From Candidatus Thiobius zoothamnicola (GTDB lineage Bacteria > Pseudomonadota > Gammaproteobacteria > Chromatiales > Chromatiaceae): 64,000 nucleotides of DNA. Positions 52,670 through 62,267 of the stretch are shown here, piece after piece. Below the pieces are notes generated by a model that did not search any database, was not told where the DNA came from, and worked only from the letters and a program-made list of their open reading frames with translations. The stretch lies in NCBI GenBank assembly GCA_030826945.1, contig JAPQLC010000003.1, positions 1-64,000 of the forward strand. Reading direction: 5' to 3'. The stretch's first letter is position 1. Each line of letters starts with the position of its first letter. The position numbers and the translations under genes were made by a program.

Positions 52670-53176
52670 CGTCCCGCAGAGATACCAACAACCTGACACG
52701 TCATAGCCATTGGAAAGAAAATACCGTTGAAAGCCGGAAACATTGTGGTGGGGTATGCAACCCATATTGGGCGTAAAAACCGTTTTCTGATGGCTGGCAT
52801 GCTGGAAAACCAAACAACCGAAACGTTTGTTTACGCAAGCGACGCTGGCGTATTTTGCCTCGGTACCTAAAGCGTTACGTTTGAGCAATACATTAATAAT
52901 GGTTCAGAAAACGCCAAGCATGCCCAACTGACTCAAACGCTTAGCATGAAAGTCTTTTTTGCTGATCCATATTCACCCTGGCAGCGTGGGAGTAATGCGC
53001 ACACCAATGGCATGATCCAGTGCTACTTCCTAAAAGACACAAACTTTCATCAAGTAGGCAAACGGGCATTGCAATGGGTTGCTGACAAAATTAATAAGCG
53101 CCCGAGAATGTGCCTCGGCTATCAAACGCCTTACGATGTCTTTTCTGATGCCCTACGTGTTGCACTTGCAACTTGA
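52670..53176 (+). pseudogene. IS30-family transposase, degraded
   Basis: This fills most of the 618-base gap after the HupE-like gene. Pieces of an IS30 transposase are readable across shifting frames: HIGRKNRFLMAGML, then VPKALRLSNT, then NGSENAKHAQLTQTL, and an open stretch from 52946 with FADPYSPWQRGSNAHTNG and the C-terminal KRPRMCLGYQTPYDVF. At least two frameshifts and an in-frame TAA (52868) break it. No terminal repeats were found. It is a dead element that lies between conserved genes and the AT-rich RavA-like operon. Confidence 0.8.
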
Positions 53177-53221
53177 ATCCGTCGCGCTTTTTCTATCCAA
53201 GTGTATGTGATTATTATGCAT

Positions 53222-54544
53222 TTATATTTCACTGACCATAGCTTGTAATGAATGGACACTGCAATTACTAGGGTTGTAAACCCATTCATTATCAAATACA
53301 GGCCTCATTCTTTGCTCTAAGAAAATAGAACCAATTGATAATGAGAAAAATCTGTTCCCATTCTCTTTAGCTACAGTTATTTTACTTTTTAATGATTCAG
53401 GCAGTGATGCCATTATAAAGTCAGAAATCATCAGACAATCTGACTTTTTATACTCTTCTTTTTTCATTAAGTCTAGCGCATAATCTAATGCTGGAGAAGC
53501 GTCCGTTCCTCCACAAAAAGAACGTTGTAAGAAATTAACAACCTTAGGAATACCTAGGCCTCCTGACAGATCCAAAGTCTCAACCCCAGTTGAGAAGTTT
53601 ATCAAAAAACAATTCCTTTTTTGCTCATTAGCTCTGGTGGCCATAAACAAAGTAACTGCTTTTGCTATTGTTTCAGGTGAACCCTGCATAGAGCCACTGG
53701 TATCGACACAGATAATAACCGGACCATTTTCCACTTCATCTTCTACTTCAATTAATATTTCTTCATCAACAAAGGTTTCTTTTAGTTGATAACCTTCCAT
53801 ATCAAAACAAACCAACCTATCTTCAGTGTATTTCATATCAAATAAAATAGATATATCATCATCAGCCAGCAAGGCTAACTCTTGAGGCAAAGCATGCTCA
53901 ATATCGCTCCCTAAATGGATACCAACAATCTCCTCTTTTGAATTTACATCAGGTATAAACTCTTGAACATTTATCGTGTTTTTAACTAGTTCCTGACGCT
54001 TGGTTTTTCCTGCTTGTTTCATTCTCTCCATCATATCACAAAGGTTTTTAACACCATCATCTCTAGATATATAGGTTACCCACTTTTTTAATTGTTCAAT
54101 ATCAGATAGTGATAAATTATCTTGTGAAAAATCTAAGAAAAAGCCAGTACCCAAAGATAAATCAGACATCACATCGTCCAATTGCTGTAGCAAACTTAGC
54201 CAGTCAGATACTTTTTTTAAAAATTCTCGCCTGTATTCATCAATAGCCTTTAGTTCCCATTCTGAATAAGCCTTATTTAATGATTTTAACCATTGCTCTT
54301 GTAGCAATGTTCGGCAAATCAAGCTACTTTCTTCATTTGAGTGCTTGTTTCTTTTTTTATATTTTGTAGAATTTGAATCTTGGAATTTATCCATCAATAA
54401 ATTTAATTTACATATATTCTTTAGTTTATCAATCTCAGAAACCCAAAATTTCTCATCTACTGAATATTTTGCTTTTCTAGATAGAGACTTAAAGTCTGAA
54501 TAATCACCTTCAATGTCAGAAATTGAAGTATTCTTTTGCTTCAA
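53222..54544 (-). CDS. VWA-domain protein, ViaA-like partner of the MoxR ATPase
   Basis: Protein of 440 residues. The N-terminal two thirds is helical and Lys/Glu-rich. The C-terminal von Willebrand A domain starts near residue 270 and has a complete metal-dependent adhesion site: VDTSGSMQGS (DxSxS), the threonine in GGTDASPAL and the aspartate in MISDF. In E. coli ViaA works with the MoxR ATPase RavA on respiratory and metal-related targets. It starts with TTG after AGGAG, directly behind a small gene and the RavA-like gene. The operon is markedly AT-rich compared with both flanks, a sign of transfer. Confidence 0.88.
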   Translation of the reverse strand: MKQKNTSISDIEGDYSDFKSLSRKAKYSVDEKFWVSEIDKLKNICKLNLLMDKFQDSNSTKYKKRNKHSNEESSLICRTLLQEQWLKSLNKAYSEWELKAIDEYRREFLKKVSDWLSLLQQLDDVMSDLSLGTGFFLDFSQDNLSLSDIEQLKKWVTYISRDDGVKNLCDMMERMKQAGKTKRQELVKNTINVQEFIPDVNSKEEIVGIHLGSDIEHALPQELALLADDDISILFDMKYTEDRLVCFDMEGYQLKETFVDEEILIEVEDEVENGPVIICVDTSGSMQGSPETIAKAVTLFMATRANEQKRNCFLINFSTGVETLDLSGGLGIPKVVNFLQRSFCGGTDASPALDYALDLMKKEEYKKSDCLMISDFIMASLPESLKSKITVAKENGNRFFSLSIGSIFLEQRMRPVFDNEWVYNPSNCSVHSLQAMVSEI

Positions 54545-54560
54545 ACTCCTACTTGCAACT

Positions 54561-54745
54561 TTAAACTTTAAACTTCATCTCTTCTTCGTGAAAAGGGTTT
54601 TCTTTATTAAGCCGCCGTTGAGTCCTCTTATTCCATTGCCTTATTTCAGACAAAAGCCTTTCTTGTATCTTTTTTTTGCTGCTACTGGGTAGCATTTGAC
54701 TAATTCATCTATTTCTATATTAGGCAAGAAGTCTTCATGAGTCAT
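54561..54745 (-). pseudogene. Small middle gene of the RavA/VWA operon, A-tract frameshift
   Basis: ATG 54745 opens MTHEDFLPNIEIDELVKCYP. Read as given, the frame ends after 34 codons at 54641. At an A8 run on the coding strand (54670-54677) a one-base gain would continue into KKIQERLLSEIRQWNKRTQR and end KFKV at TAA 54561, giving about 61 residues of coiled-coil-like, charged sequence. It begins four bases after the RavA-like stop and ends 17 bases before the VWA start. I do not recognise a family. It is too short for routine gene calling. Confidence 0.55.
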
Positions 54746-54748
54746 AAA

Positions 54749-56270
54749 TCAGCCTATCAAGCTCTTTAACCGATCACAGTCTTTATGGCGTAGTTTCATC
54801 TCTCTGAGTTGATTGGAAATGCTTTCCAATGCAATGTCGCGTGTTTGCTCCATCACAAAAGGGGTATCCAGCTCATTTTTAAACTCAATCAGTTTATTGT
54901 CAATATCCTTGATAATATTCTGAATTCTATCGGCCAATTGAATAACTTCATTTCTTAATGAGTCAGTCAAGCGTACATTTACATCTGTTTTTTTATCACC
55001 TTTATGAAATAGTATGTTTGGTGAAAATTCACCAATACCTTTCCATTGACCATAATAGTTATCTTTATTAGATCTAATATGACAAACACCTTGTTTATCA
55101 AAGTTGCACTGAATCCATTCGAGTTGATTACCTTGCTCATCAATCGGATGAAAATCTTCTTCGCTTTTAAGGTTGGTGTATGGAATATAAAACTCCACCG
55201 CACGAGCGTTATCTCCATATTTTCTTACACATTTAAAATAGGATTTATTATCAGGCAAAGTAACAGTTTCATATACATCTCCTGAATGGTAAAGTTCTTT
55301 TTCAATCTCCTTTTCCAAATTTTCTTTTTCTTCATCAAGATGATATAAGTTAAAGCCTGTTTCAAAGCCACAATTTCTAACAGCATCTTCGACAACTCTA
55401 ATAACCTCCTTACGATTATCATTTGTTGTCCATAAGCAATGCCTTAATAATAGTGCATCTACAAGGTTAGTTTCCTTCCTGCCAGAGAAAAAGGCAGATG
55501 CTTTTAGAAGTATAGCTGCTCTTTGCCAACGGCGATCAGAAACATAAACATCTAGGTCTTCTCCTTTTTCTGAAAAAGTCAGTCGAATGTCATGTATTAC
55601 ATTTAGGGTTTCTGATGAAAGCTTGATTTCTTCAATTTCAAGTCGCCATATTTCCCACTCATCATGGGTTATCAATATTTCTCTAGGTAAGTTAATCTTC
55701 TCTTTTGTTGGGCTTGATTGCAATAAAGACTCAAAGTTATGTTTCTCTCCCATTGGTGGCACGTATAATCGCACTAGAAACCGGTCATATAAGGCTTCTA
55801 ATCCTTGATTATCTGGCGGTATCTCATTAGATGCTGAAATCAAAAACTTTAGCGGCACACTCTCAATATTCTTCCCATTTCTAAATATTTTCTCATTAAT
55901 GATGGTTAAGAGCGTATTAAGAATGGCTGGGCTAGATTTCCAGATTTCATCCAAAAAGGCGAAATCACTTTTTGGTAAAAAACCCTCTGTTTTGCGAATA
56001 TAATTATCCTTTTTTAATTCTGATATAGATACAGGGCCAAATACCTCTTCTGGCGTACTGAATCGTTGCATTAGATATTCGAAATATGTTTTTTTTTTCA
56101 AAAGCATGTGATAAACGCCGAGAGATTAAACTCTTAGCTGTACCGGGAGAGCCGAGTAAAAAGATATTTTGATCTGCTAAAGCTGCCAACAGAGAAACAG
56201 CTACAACCTCTTCTCTTTCGTGAATACCTTTATTCAGGTGTTCTAAAATTTCACTTATTCTTTTCTTCAT
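54749..56270 (-). pseudogene. RavA-like MoxR AAA+ ATPase, interrupted at an A10 tract
   Basis: Two frames together make one ATPase of about 507 residues. The first (from ATG 56270) carries KGIHEREEVVAVSLLAAL and Walker A GSPGTAKS. The second carries Walker B FAFLDEIWKS, sensor 1 ISASNE and the arginine finger LEALYDRF, then a C-terminal region unlike E. coli RavA except in general layout. The switch occurs exactly at a run of ten A (56089-56098 as T on the plus strand). Nine A would join RRLSHAFEKK to TYFEYLMQRFS. Slippage, phase variation, decay or an assembly error are all possible. It is the first gene of the operon with the small gene and the VWA protein. Confidence 0.85.
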
Positions 56271-56431
56271 ATTCTGTAAATAACCCCATGTTTCGTAGAA
56301 TCAGTGCAATGAATTTTATCATGGTTATCCATTCTATCCAGGGATACGACCGAAGAGATTGATTCTTAGCGATTAAACGCTGCCTTTCGTGAGAATAATA
56401 CTCAAGAAATTACCATACCTGAATTAAGCGG

Positions 56432-56450
56432 ATACCCATGAGATGGGTAT
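56432..56450. terminator. Perfect small hairpin after the DUF2147 gene
   Basis: ATACCCAT-GAG-ATGGGTAT, 30 bases past the stop of the minus-strand gene at 56480. Its length and position suit a terminator, but no U tail follows on that strand. Confidence 0.4.
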
Positions 56451-56479
56451 ATAAGTCATCATAGCGATGACGACACGCT

Positions 56480-56920
56480 CTAATCCACCTTCAACCAGGT
56501 TTGAGTGCGATAAAAAAAGGCAATGTAACCTCTGACTTTGAGCTGTCCTTCCTCAATCCACAACTTGCATCGGTAAACTTCACCATTTTGAGGATCCAAA
56601 ATAGTGCCATCCACGAACTCAGAATCCTCCTTAACCAAATCTTTGATAATCACCATTCCTTGAATTGGCTGATCCTTGCGTGGATCATCATCCGCGCACT
56701 CGTCACACACCGGGTTCGGGTTATTGCCGGGCTTGATAAATAACTGGGTGATTTTGCCAAAGCGCTTACCGTTTTGCGCATAGATCTCGACGATGGATTT
56801 CGGCTCGCCGGTTTCATCATCAATGGTTTTCCAGCGCCCTATAATCTCCGTATCATCCGCAAATACCGCCGCTGTGCAGAAAAATAACGAAAAAACCATT
56901 AACAAAGCAGTTTGTCGCAT
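56480..56920 (-). CDS. DUF2147 family exported protein
   Basis: Protein of 146 residues. A signal peptide (MRQTALLMVFSLFFCTAAVFA) is followed by GRWKTIDDETGEPKSIVEIY, a lipocalin-like opening typical of DUF2147, then a CDEC pair and a conserved GTILDPQNGEVYRCKLW and LKVRGYI. Function is unknown; the domain is thought to be a periplasmic small-molecule binder. The start at 56920 gives a proper signal peptide and follows GGAG. It is a single-gene unit. Confidence 0.88.
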   Translation of the reverse strand: MRQTALLMVFSLFFCTAAVFADDTEIIGRWKTIDDETGEPKSIVEIYAQNGKRFGKITQLFIKPGNNPNPVCDECADDDPRKDQPIQGMVIIKDLVKEDSEFVDGTILDPQNGEVYRCKLWIEEGQLKVRGYIAFFYRTQTWLKVD

Positions 56921-57028
56921 CCGTCTATCTCCATGAATCGCTTGCGAAATATCATCCAACCTTTAGTTCCCGCCATCAGCGGCGGGCGCAAAAAGGAGCA
57001 AATAAGCCTCCCCTTTGTCGATTTTATC

Positions 57029-57517
57029 TCAAGAAAACCGCTCCCACTCTACAAATTCGTAATCGCCATCAGCGCCAGCTTTACGGCCAACCTCCCGCCA
57101 CTCCGCTAAGTCAACAACCGGGAAAAACGCATCACCTTCGGGCCGTTGATGCACTTCGGTCAAATACATTTTCATCGCCAACGGTATGGCTTGCGCATAT
57201 AAATGCGCACCGCCAATGAGCATCATCTCAGCGTGTCGGCAATTTTTTCGCAAAGCTTCCGTCAACGAATGAACGACATGTCCTCCTGGTGCTTGATAAT
57301 CCATATCGCGCGTCATAATCCAGTGCTCCCGTCCAGGCAAAAGGCTTGGCAAGGATTCCCAGGTTTTACGTCCCATCAAGATAGGCTTTCCCAAAGTCAA
57401 TCGTTTGAAATGCTGCAAATCCTCAGGCAAATGCCAAGGCAGTTGGTTATTACGACCAATCACCCGGTTATCCGCAACGGCAGCAATGATCGATAAATTA
57501 GCGCACGAGCTTGTCAT
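57029..57517 (-). CDS. folA: Dihydrofolate reductase FolA
   Basis: NADPH-dependent enzyme of 162 residues that makes tetrahydrofolate; the target of trimethoprim. IIAAVADNRVIGRNNQLPWH is the N-terminal signature, the catalytic Asp/Glu position is Glu in PEDLQHFKRLT, MGRKTWES binds NADPH, and MLIGGAHLY and YLTEVHQ follow. It ends with a typical WERFS. It belongs to the chromosomal type, with no sign of cassette origin. Confidence 0.96.
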   Translation of the reverse strand: MTSSCANLSIIAAVADNRVIGRNNQLPWHLPEDLQHFKRLTLGKPILMGRKTWESLPSLLPGREHWIMTRDMDYQAPGGHVVHSLTEALRKNCRHAEMMLIGGAHLYAQAIPLAMKMYLTEVHQRPEGDAFFPVVDLAEWREVGRKAGADGDYEFVEWERFS

Positions 57518-57540
57518 TTATGGCAGCTTAGTGATGGATG

Positions 57541-57918
57541 TTATTCATTGATCACGCAAAAACCATTACCAAAAGGGTCAGCGCAATAAGCGATCGACCC
57601 CCAATCGCCACTGTCCCCGCCCTCATGCGAACCGCCGGATTGAACAACTTTATTCACAATTTCATCAATATTCTCGGCAAGAAAATCCAAATGTACCGGC
57701 GTCCAATGACGTTTATAATCGCGCTTTGCTTTTTCACCGGATTCAAAAGGCTGCGTTCCAGCTTGTTTTTCTTGCAAATAAATGTCGCAATTTGCTGTAG
57801 AGAGAACAACCATGTCAGCCCCCTGATCCCTCACTTTTTCGCAACCAAGCGCCTCGACATAAAATGCCTCCCCCTGTTTTAAATCAGAAACGTCAATGCT
57901 CACAGAAATTTTTATCAT
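57541..57918 (-). CDS. VOC (glyoxalase/bleomycin-resistance) superfamily protein
   Basis: Protein of 125 residues with two babbab halves: VSIDVSDLKQGEAFYVEALGCEKV and, after HWTPVHLDFLAENIDEIVNKV, the second half ending in CADPFGNGFCVINE. The DPFGNGF motif is typical of the family. Possible metal ligands are His in PVHLDF and the terminal Glu. Substrate cannot be told; relatives include antibiotic-binding proteins and dioxygenases. It lies next to folA on the same strand. Confidence 0.85.
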   Translation of the reverse strand: MIKISVSIDVSDLKQGEAFYVEALGCEKVRDQGADMVVLSTANCDIYLQEKQAGTQPFESGEKAKRDYKRHWTPVHLDFLAENIDEIVNKVVQSGGSHEGGDSGDWGSIAYCADPFGNGFCVINE

Positions 57919-58081
57919 AAAATTCTCAGTTTAGATTCAACATTCAAAATAGACAGATTTCCTGCGCAACGCATTCTGCTAGAAACACCGCAATCCGCCC
58001 GTTTATTAGAATAACATTGACCACACATATGGGTTGCCAACAAAATACCCTCCGCTTGAGTCATTCAAAACGTTTGCCATC

Positions 58082-58879
58082 ATGGACTTTTTTCAGTTAT
58101 TAATATTAGCCGCCATCCAGGGCCTAACCGAGTTTCTCCCCATATCCAGTTCTGGACACTTGGTTTTGGCCCCCCATTTATTCGGGTTTCATGATCAAGG
58201 TCTGGCGCTGGACATCGCTGTACATCTGGGTTCTTTAATCGCCGTGATCACCTATTTCCGGCGTGATATCACCCAATTGACCCTGGCCTGGGGAGGGTCG
58301 CTCATTCAACAACGCCATTCCCCCGAAAGTCAACTTGCCTGGCACATCATTATCGGCACTCTGCCCATCATCATGGGCGGATTGCTCTTAAAAAGTATTG
58401 TTGAGGACGAACTTCGCATGCCCTGGGTCATCGCCAGCGCGACCATCGGCTTTGGGTTATTGCTGGCTTGGGCTGACTGGCGAGGCAAACGCGCAAAAGG
58501 CGTCCATGAAATCAATATGCAAACCGCTTTGATCATCGGTTGCTCGCAAATACTGGCGTTAATTCCTGGCACATCGCGCTCTGGCATCACCATCACAACC
58601 GGGTTGTTGCTCGGAATGACGCGGGAAGCGGCCACGCGATTTTCATTATTGTTATCCATACCTACGATTCTGGCCGCTTCGCTGCTTATGCTGATTGATT
58701 TAATACAGGCGACTCAACCAATCGCTTGGTTGGATCTCATTACCGGTTCAATTTTATCGGCGATCACCGCCTATTTATGCATCCATCTCTTCTTGCGTTT
58801 CGTTGAACGCATCGGCATGTGGCCTTTTGTCATTTATCGCCTTTTACTTGGAGGGTTCATCTTCTGGCTGATTTTTTAA
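58082..58879 (+). CDS. uppP: Undecaprenyl-diphosphatase UppP (BacA)
   Basis: Integral membrane enzyme of 265 residues that recycles the undecaprenyl carrier for peptidoglycan synthesis. Both active-site signatures are present: EFLPISSSGHLVL near the start and LIPGTSRSGITIT in the C-terminal half. About eight hydrophobic helices are visible. The start at 58082 (MDFFQLLILAAIQG) fits the family. An upstream ATG at 58034 is not conserved. It is convergent with pabC. Confidence 0.96.
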   Translation: MDFFQLLILAAIQGLTEFLPISSSGHLVLAPHLFGFHDQGLALDIAVHLGSLIAVITYFRRDITQLTLAWGGSLIQQRHSPESQLAWHIIIGTLPIIMGGLLLKSIVEDELRMPWVIASATIGFGLLLAWADWRGKRAKGVHEINMQTALIIGCSQILALIPGTSRSGITITTGLLLGMTREAATRFSLLLSIPTILAASLLMLIDLIQATQPIAWLDLITGSILSAITAYLCIHLFLRFVERIGMWPFVIYRLLLGGFIFWLIF

Positions 58880-58923
58880 TCATTTACCTTATTTGACAAT
58901 TGCCTGAACACACTTAGAACACG

Positions 58924-59745
58924 CTAAACACGAAAACAACGCTCTGAGACTTTTCGCACCAAGGTTGATACCGGAATTTGTGGATATTGATGGTTTTCAA
59001 ATGCCGCCACTTGCCGAATACCTAACAAAGAATTCATCAAATAAACGGCATCCGCTTGTATCAGCATTTCCAAGGTAACAGTAGAGATCTCCAGCACTTG
59101 GTCTGACTGAGCCGCTTGTTCTATCAGCAAATCACGCACCACACCTGCGACCCCACAATCCCGGATCGGCGGCGTTATATAGCGCCCATCCCACCTGATC
59201 ATCAGGTTACTCATAATGCCTTCAACCACTTCACCCTGTTGATTGAGCATCACTCCCTCGGCTATGCCAGGAGACAGCTCGGCACGTGCCAATACTTGCT
59301 CTAAGCGATTCAGATGTTTGATGCCCGACAAGAGTGGTTGGCTGCCGAGACGAGTTTGGCAGAGTTGTAACTGAATTTCGGTACTCGGATGATATAAAGG
59401 CGTATCCGGCCAGGACGTGACATGCAGATAGTAATGAGGCATCGTCGGCGCAATACGTTGATAACCACGTTCAACATGCCCGGCACTCAAAATAATTTTC
59501 AGCACTCCCTGAATATGACCAATACAGGCTTTTTGCACATCGGCGGTTAGAGCGTCTGCATCAACAGGGGGTAATGCCAGCCGTTCGCAACCTCGCAACA
59601 AACGGCGCAAATGACGATGCCATAAACAAGGACGACCGCGTACGATGGCGACAGTCTCAAACAGACCATCGCCAAACTGGCAGATTCTATCGGTAGGATA
59701 AGGAGTGGGAATCAGCGCTTTCAGTAGAAAATGACTTTGATTCCA
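58924..59745 (-). CDS. pabC: Aminodeoxychorismate lyase PabC, start codon unclear
   Basis: PLP fold-type IV lyase that releases 4-aminobenzoate for folate synthesis. Homology runs through the whole open stretch to 59745: QFGDGLFETVA, the start of LWHRHLRRLLRGCERL, the PLP lysine in SGIKHLNRLEQVLARAE, GEVVEGIMSNL and VYLMNSLLGI. The stretch begins directly at the fabF stop codon and holds no ATG or GTG; the first TTG (59610) would delete the essential N-terminus. CTG at 59724 or ATT at 59712 might serve, or a start was lost. It is in its canonical place after fabF. Confidence 0.85.
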   Translation of the reverse strand, partial: WNQSHFLLKALIPTPYPTDRICQFGDGLFETVAIVRGRPCLWHRHLRRLLRGCERLALPPVDADALTADVQKACIGHIQGVLKIILSAGHVERGYQRIAPTMPHYYLHVTSWPDTPLYHPSTEIQLQLCQTRLGSQPLLSGIKHLNRLEQVLARAELSPGIAEGVMLNQQGEVVEGIMSNLMIRWDGRYITPPIRDCGVAGVVRDLLIEQAAQSDQVLEISTVTLEMLIQADAVYLMNSLLGIRQVAAFENHQYPQIPVSTLVRKVSERCFRV

Positions 59746-61005
59746 CTAATCAGCAAGACGACGAAACACTAATGTGCCATTCGTACCGCCAAAACCAAAA
59801 GAGTTGGAAATCGCAACATCAAGCTTTGCGTCACGCGCAGCATGTGGGGCGTAATCCAGATCACAGCCTTCCCCTGGATTATCCAGGTTAATCGTCGGTG
59901 GTATCACTTGATCCTTTAACGCCATTATCGTAAACAAGGCCTCAGCGCCTCCAGCGGCTCCCAACATATGCCCCGTCATCGATTTGGTCGAACTCATCGT
60001 CAGCTTGTAAGCATGATCACCAAATGCGCGCTTAACAGCCATGGTCTCAGCCAAATCGCCTGCCGGCGTTGATGTGCCATGAGCATTAATGTAATCAACC
60101 TGATCCGGCTCAATACCCGCATCCTCCAATGCCAACAACATACAGTCAGCAGCGCCTGAACCATCAGGCGTTGGGGATGTCATGTGATAAGCATCTGAGT
60201 TCATCGCTGAGCCAGCCAATTCCGCATAAATGTGCGCTCCGCGCGCTTTAGCATGCTCAAATTCTTCAAGGAGTAATACGCCAGCACCATCACTCAGCAC
60301 GAAACCATCACGATCTTTATCCCAAGGCCGACTGGCTGCTTGCGGATCGTCATTACGCGTTGACAACGCCCGTGCCGCCGCAAAGCCGCCCAAAGCGGTT
60401 GGCGTTGTACCTCTTTCAGAACCACCAGCGAGCATCGCATCAACAGTGCCATATTGGATCATCCGCATCGCGTCGCCAATGTTGTGCGCTCCTGTACTAC
60501 AGGCAGACACAATGGAAATATTAGGGCCTTTTAAGCCATACATAATGGAAAGATCGCCAGCAACCATATTAATGATATTGGCGGGAACGAAAAATGGAGA
60601 AATACGACGCGGACCGGATTTCAAATAGGCCTCATAACTCGACTCAATGCCGGCTATGCCACCAATCCCCGAACCAATCGCCACACCGATCCGTTTGGCG
60701 CTCTCTTCAGTTATTTCAATGCCGCTGTCCTGTATGGCTTGAACACCAGCGGCGATACCATAATGGATAAACGCGTCCATTTTTTTGGCTTCTTTCCGGC
60801 TGATGTATTTTTCGACATCAAAGTCATAAATAGGCCCACCAAAGTGAACGCTAAATGGCTCTATGTCTAAATGGGTAATGCGCTGAATACCGCTTTCACC
60901 ATTAATGATGCTTTTCCAGCCAGTTGCAACATCCTGTCCTACAGGAGCAACCAGGCCGAGGCCCGTCACTACCACCCTTCTTTCAGATTTTGAATAACCA
61001 GACAT
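59746..61005 (-). CDS. fabF: 3-oxoacyl-ACP synthase II FabF
   Basis: Chain-elongating ketosynthase of 419 residues that condenses malonyl-ACP with acyl-ACP. The nucleophile is in [11 protein letters not shown]. The catalytic histidines are in [11 protein letters not shown] and [14 protein letters not shown]. The C-terminal NSFGFGGTN is conserved. It lies downstream of acpP and directly before pabC. It determines the share of long and unsaturated fatty acids. Confidence 0.97.
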   Translation of the reverse strand: MSGYSKSERRVVVTGLGLVAPVGQDVATGWKSIINGESGIQRITHLDIEPFSVHFGGPIYDFDVEKYISRKEAKKMDAFIHYGIAAGVQAIQDSGIEITEESAKRIGVAIGSGIGGIAGIESSYEAYLKSGPRRISPFFVPANIINMVAGDLSIMYGLKGPNISIVSACSTGAHNIGDAMRMIQYGTVDAMLAGGSERGTTPTALGGFAAARALSTRNDDPQAASRPWDKDRDGFVLSDGAGVLLLEEFEHAKARGAHIYAELAGSAMNSDAYHMTSPTPDGSGAADCMLLALEDAGIEPDQVDYINAHGTSTPAGDLAETMAVKRAFGDHAYKLTMSSTKSMTGHMLGAAGGAEALFTIMALKDQVIPPTINLDNPGEGCDLDYAPHAARDAKLDVAISNSFGFGGTNGTLVFRRLAD

Positions 61006-61100
61006 CCGGAAGAAGCCCTCTCTCTATCAATGAAACACAATCCCTCAATACAAACGCATTCAGGTCAATTAAATCTACTGAGATTGTCGCCAATAACGAC

Positions 61101-61334
61101 TCAGCTATTCGCCTTTACATAGTCTATGGCTTGCTGAACCGTGGTGATTTTCTCTGCTTCCTCATCAGGAATTTCCGTTTCAAATTCCTCTTCCAAAGCC
61201 ATAACCAATTCTACGGTATCCAAAGAGTCAGCACCCAGGTCATCGACAAAAGATGCCTCATCTTTCACTTCGTCGTCTTTAACGCCGAGCTGTTCAATAA
61301 CGATTTTTTTAACTCTGTCTTCAATGGTACTCAT
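61101..61334 (-). CDS. acpP: Acyl carrier protein AcpP
   Basis: Carrier of 77 residues for all fatty-acid intermediates. The phosphopantetheine serine is in [12 protein letters not shown]. The highly acidic helices ([33 protein letters not shown]) are typical. It is located between fabG and fabF. Gaps of about 95 and 155 bases on either side leave room for its own promoter, as is common for this highly expressed gene. Confidence 0.97.
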   Translation of the reverse strand: MSTIEDRVKKIVIEQLGVKDDEVKDEASFVDDLGADSLDTVELVMALEEEFETEIPDEEAEKITTVQQAIDYVKANS

Positions 61335-61489
61335 TTTATTAAATCCTCTAAACTACATGAGCTATGCTGTGAAATAACCGCCGCACATTGTATGCGTAAA
61401 ACCATTTCATTCATAGCATGACTAAAAATCTCACAGTCAGGCTCCACCCTTAAACAAAGCCAGACCAGACCAAACTTAACCGGAACCGG

Positions 61490-62230
61490 CTAATTCATAT
61501 ACATGCCGCCATTAACATGCAAGGTTTCACCAGTGATATAGGCCGCTGCATCAGAAGCCAGAAACCCAACTGCCGCCGCAATCTCATCGGCTTGACCAAA
61601 ACGTTGCAACGGGACTGTGGACATCAGCGCTTCTTTCTGCTCATCAGATAACGCTTGAGTCATATCCGTATCAATGAAACCCGGTGCCACAGCATTGACC
61701 GTGATATTCCTGGAACCAATTTCCCGTGCCAGAGATTTCGTGAAACCCAGCATCCCCGCCTTGGTCGCTGCATAATTCGTCTGCCCCATATTGCCATTGG
61801 AGCCAACAACAGAGGCGATATTAATGATGCGCCCGGAATCAAGCTTCATCATAGGACGAAGACAAGCCTTCACAACACGATATAGCGCAGTCAGATTGGT
61901 CTCAACCACCTCTTCCCACTCATTAGGCTTCATACGCATCAACAAATTATCTCGCGTGATGCCTGCGTTATTCACTAATACGCTGACCGGCCCGATTTCT
62001 TTGATGATGGTCTTGATAACCTGTTCGACCGATCCCTGATCCGATACGTCAAGACACATGCCTTGACCTGATAGACCCTCATCCGCCAAATAAGCCGTGA
62101 TCGCGTCCGCGCCTTGCTCACTGGTTGCGGTGCCAACAACCAACAAACCTTGCTGCCCCAGATTTTGCGCGATCGCCTTGCCAATGCCTCGACTGGCTCC
62201 AGTCACCAAGGCAACTTTTTGTTCCACCAT
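61490..62230 (-). CDS. fabG: 3-oxoacyl-ACP reductase FabG
   Basis: NADPH-dependent SDR of 246 residues that reduces the keto intermediate in each elongation round. The cofactor loop is TGASRGIGKAIA, NNAGITRDNLLMRM is the typical FabG stretch, and the catalytic tetrad includes Ser in ASVVGSNG and YxxxK in YAATKAG. The ending LHVNGGMYMN is characteristic. fabD, usually between fabH and fabG, is missing from this position. Confidence 0.96.
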   Translation of the reverse strand: MVEQKVALVTGASRGIGKAIAQNLGQQGLLVVGTATSEQGADAITAYLADEGLSGQGMCLDVSDQGSVEQVIKTIIKEIGPVSVLVNNAGITRDNLLMRMKPNEWEEVVETNLTALYRVVKACLRPMMKLDSGRIINIASVVGSNGNMGQTNYAATKAGMLGFTKSLAREIGSRNITVNAVAPGFIDTDMTQALSDEQKEALMSTVPLQRFGQADEIAAAVGFLASDAAAYITGETLHVNGGMYMN

Positions 62231-62267
62231 GCTTCTCCTCCAAAACGGCTATTCATCCATTCACCGA

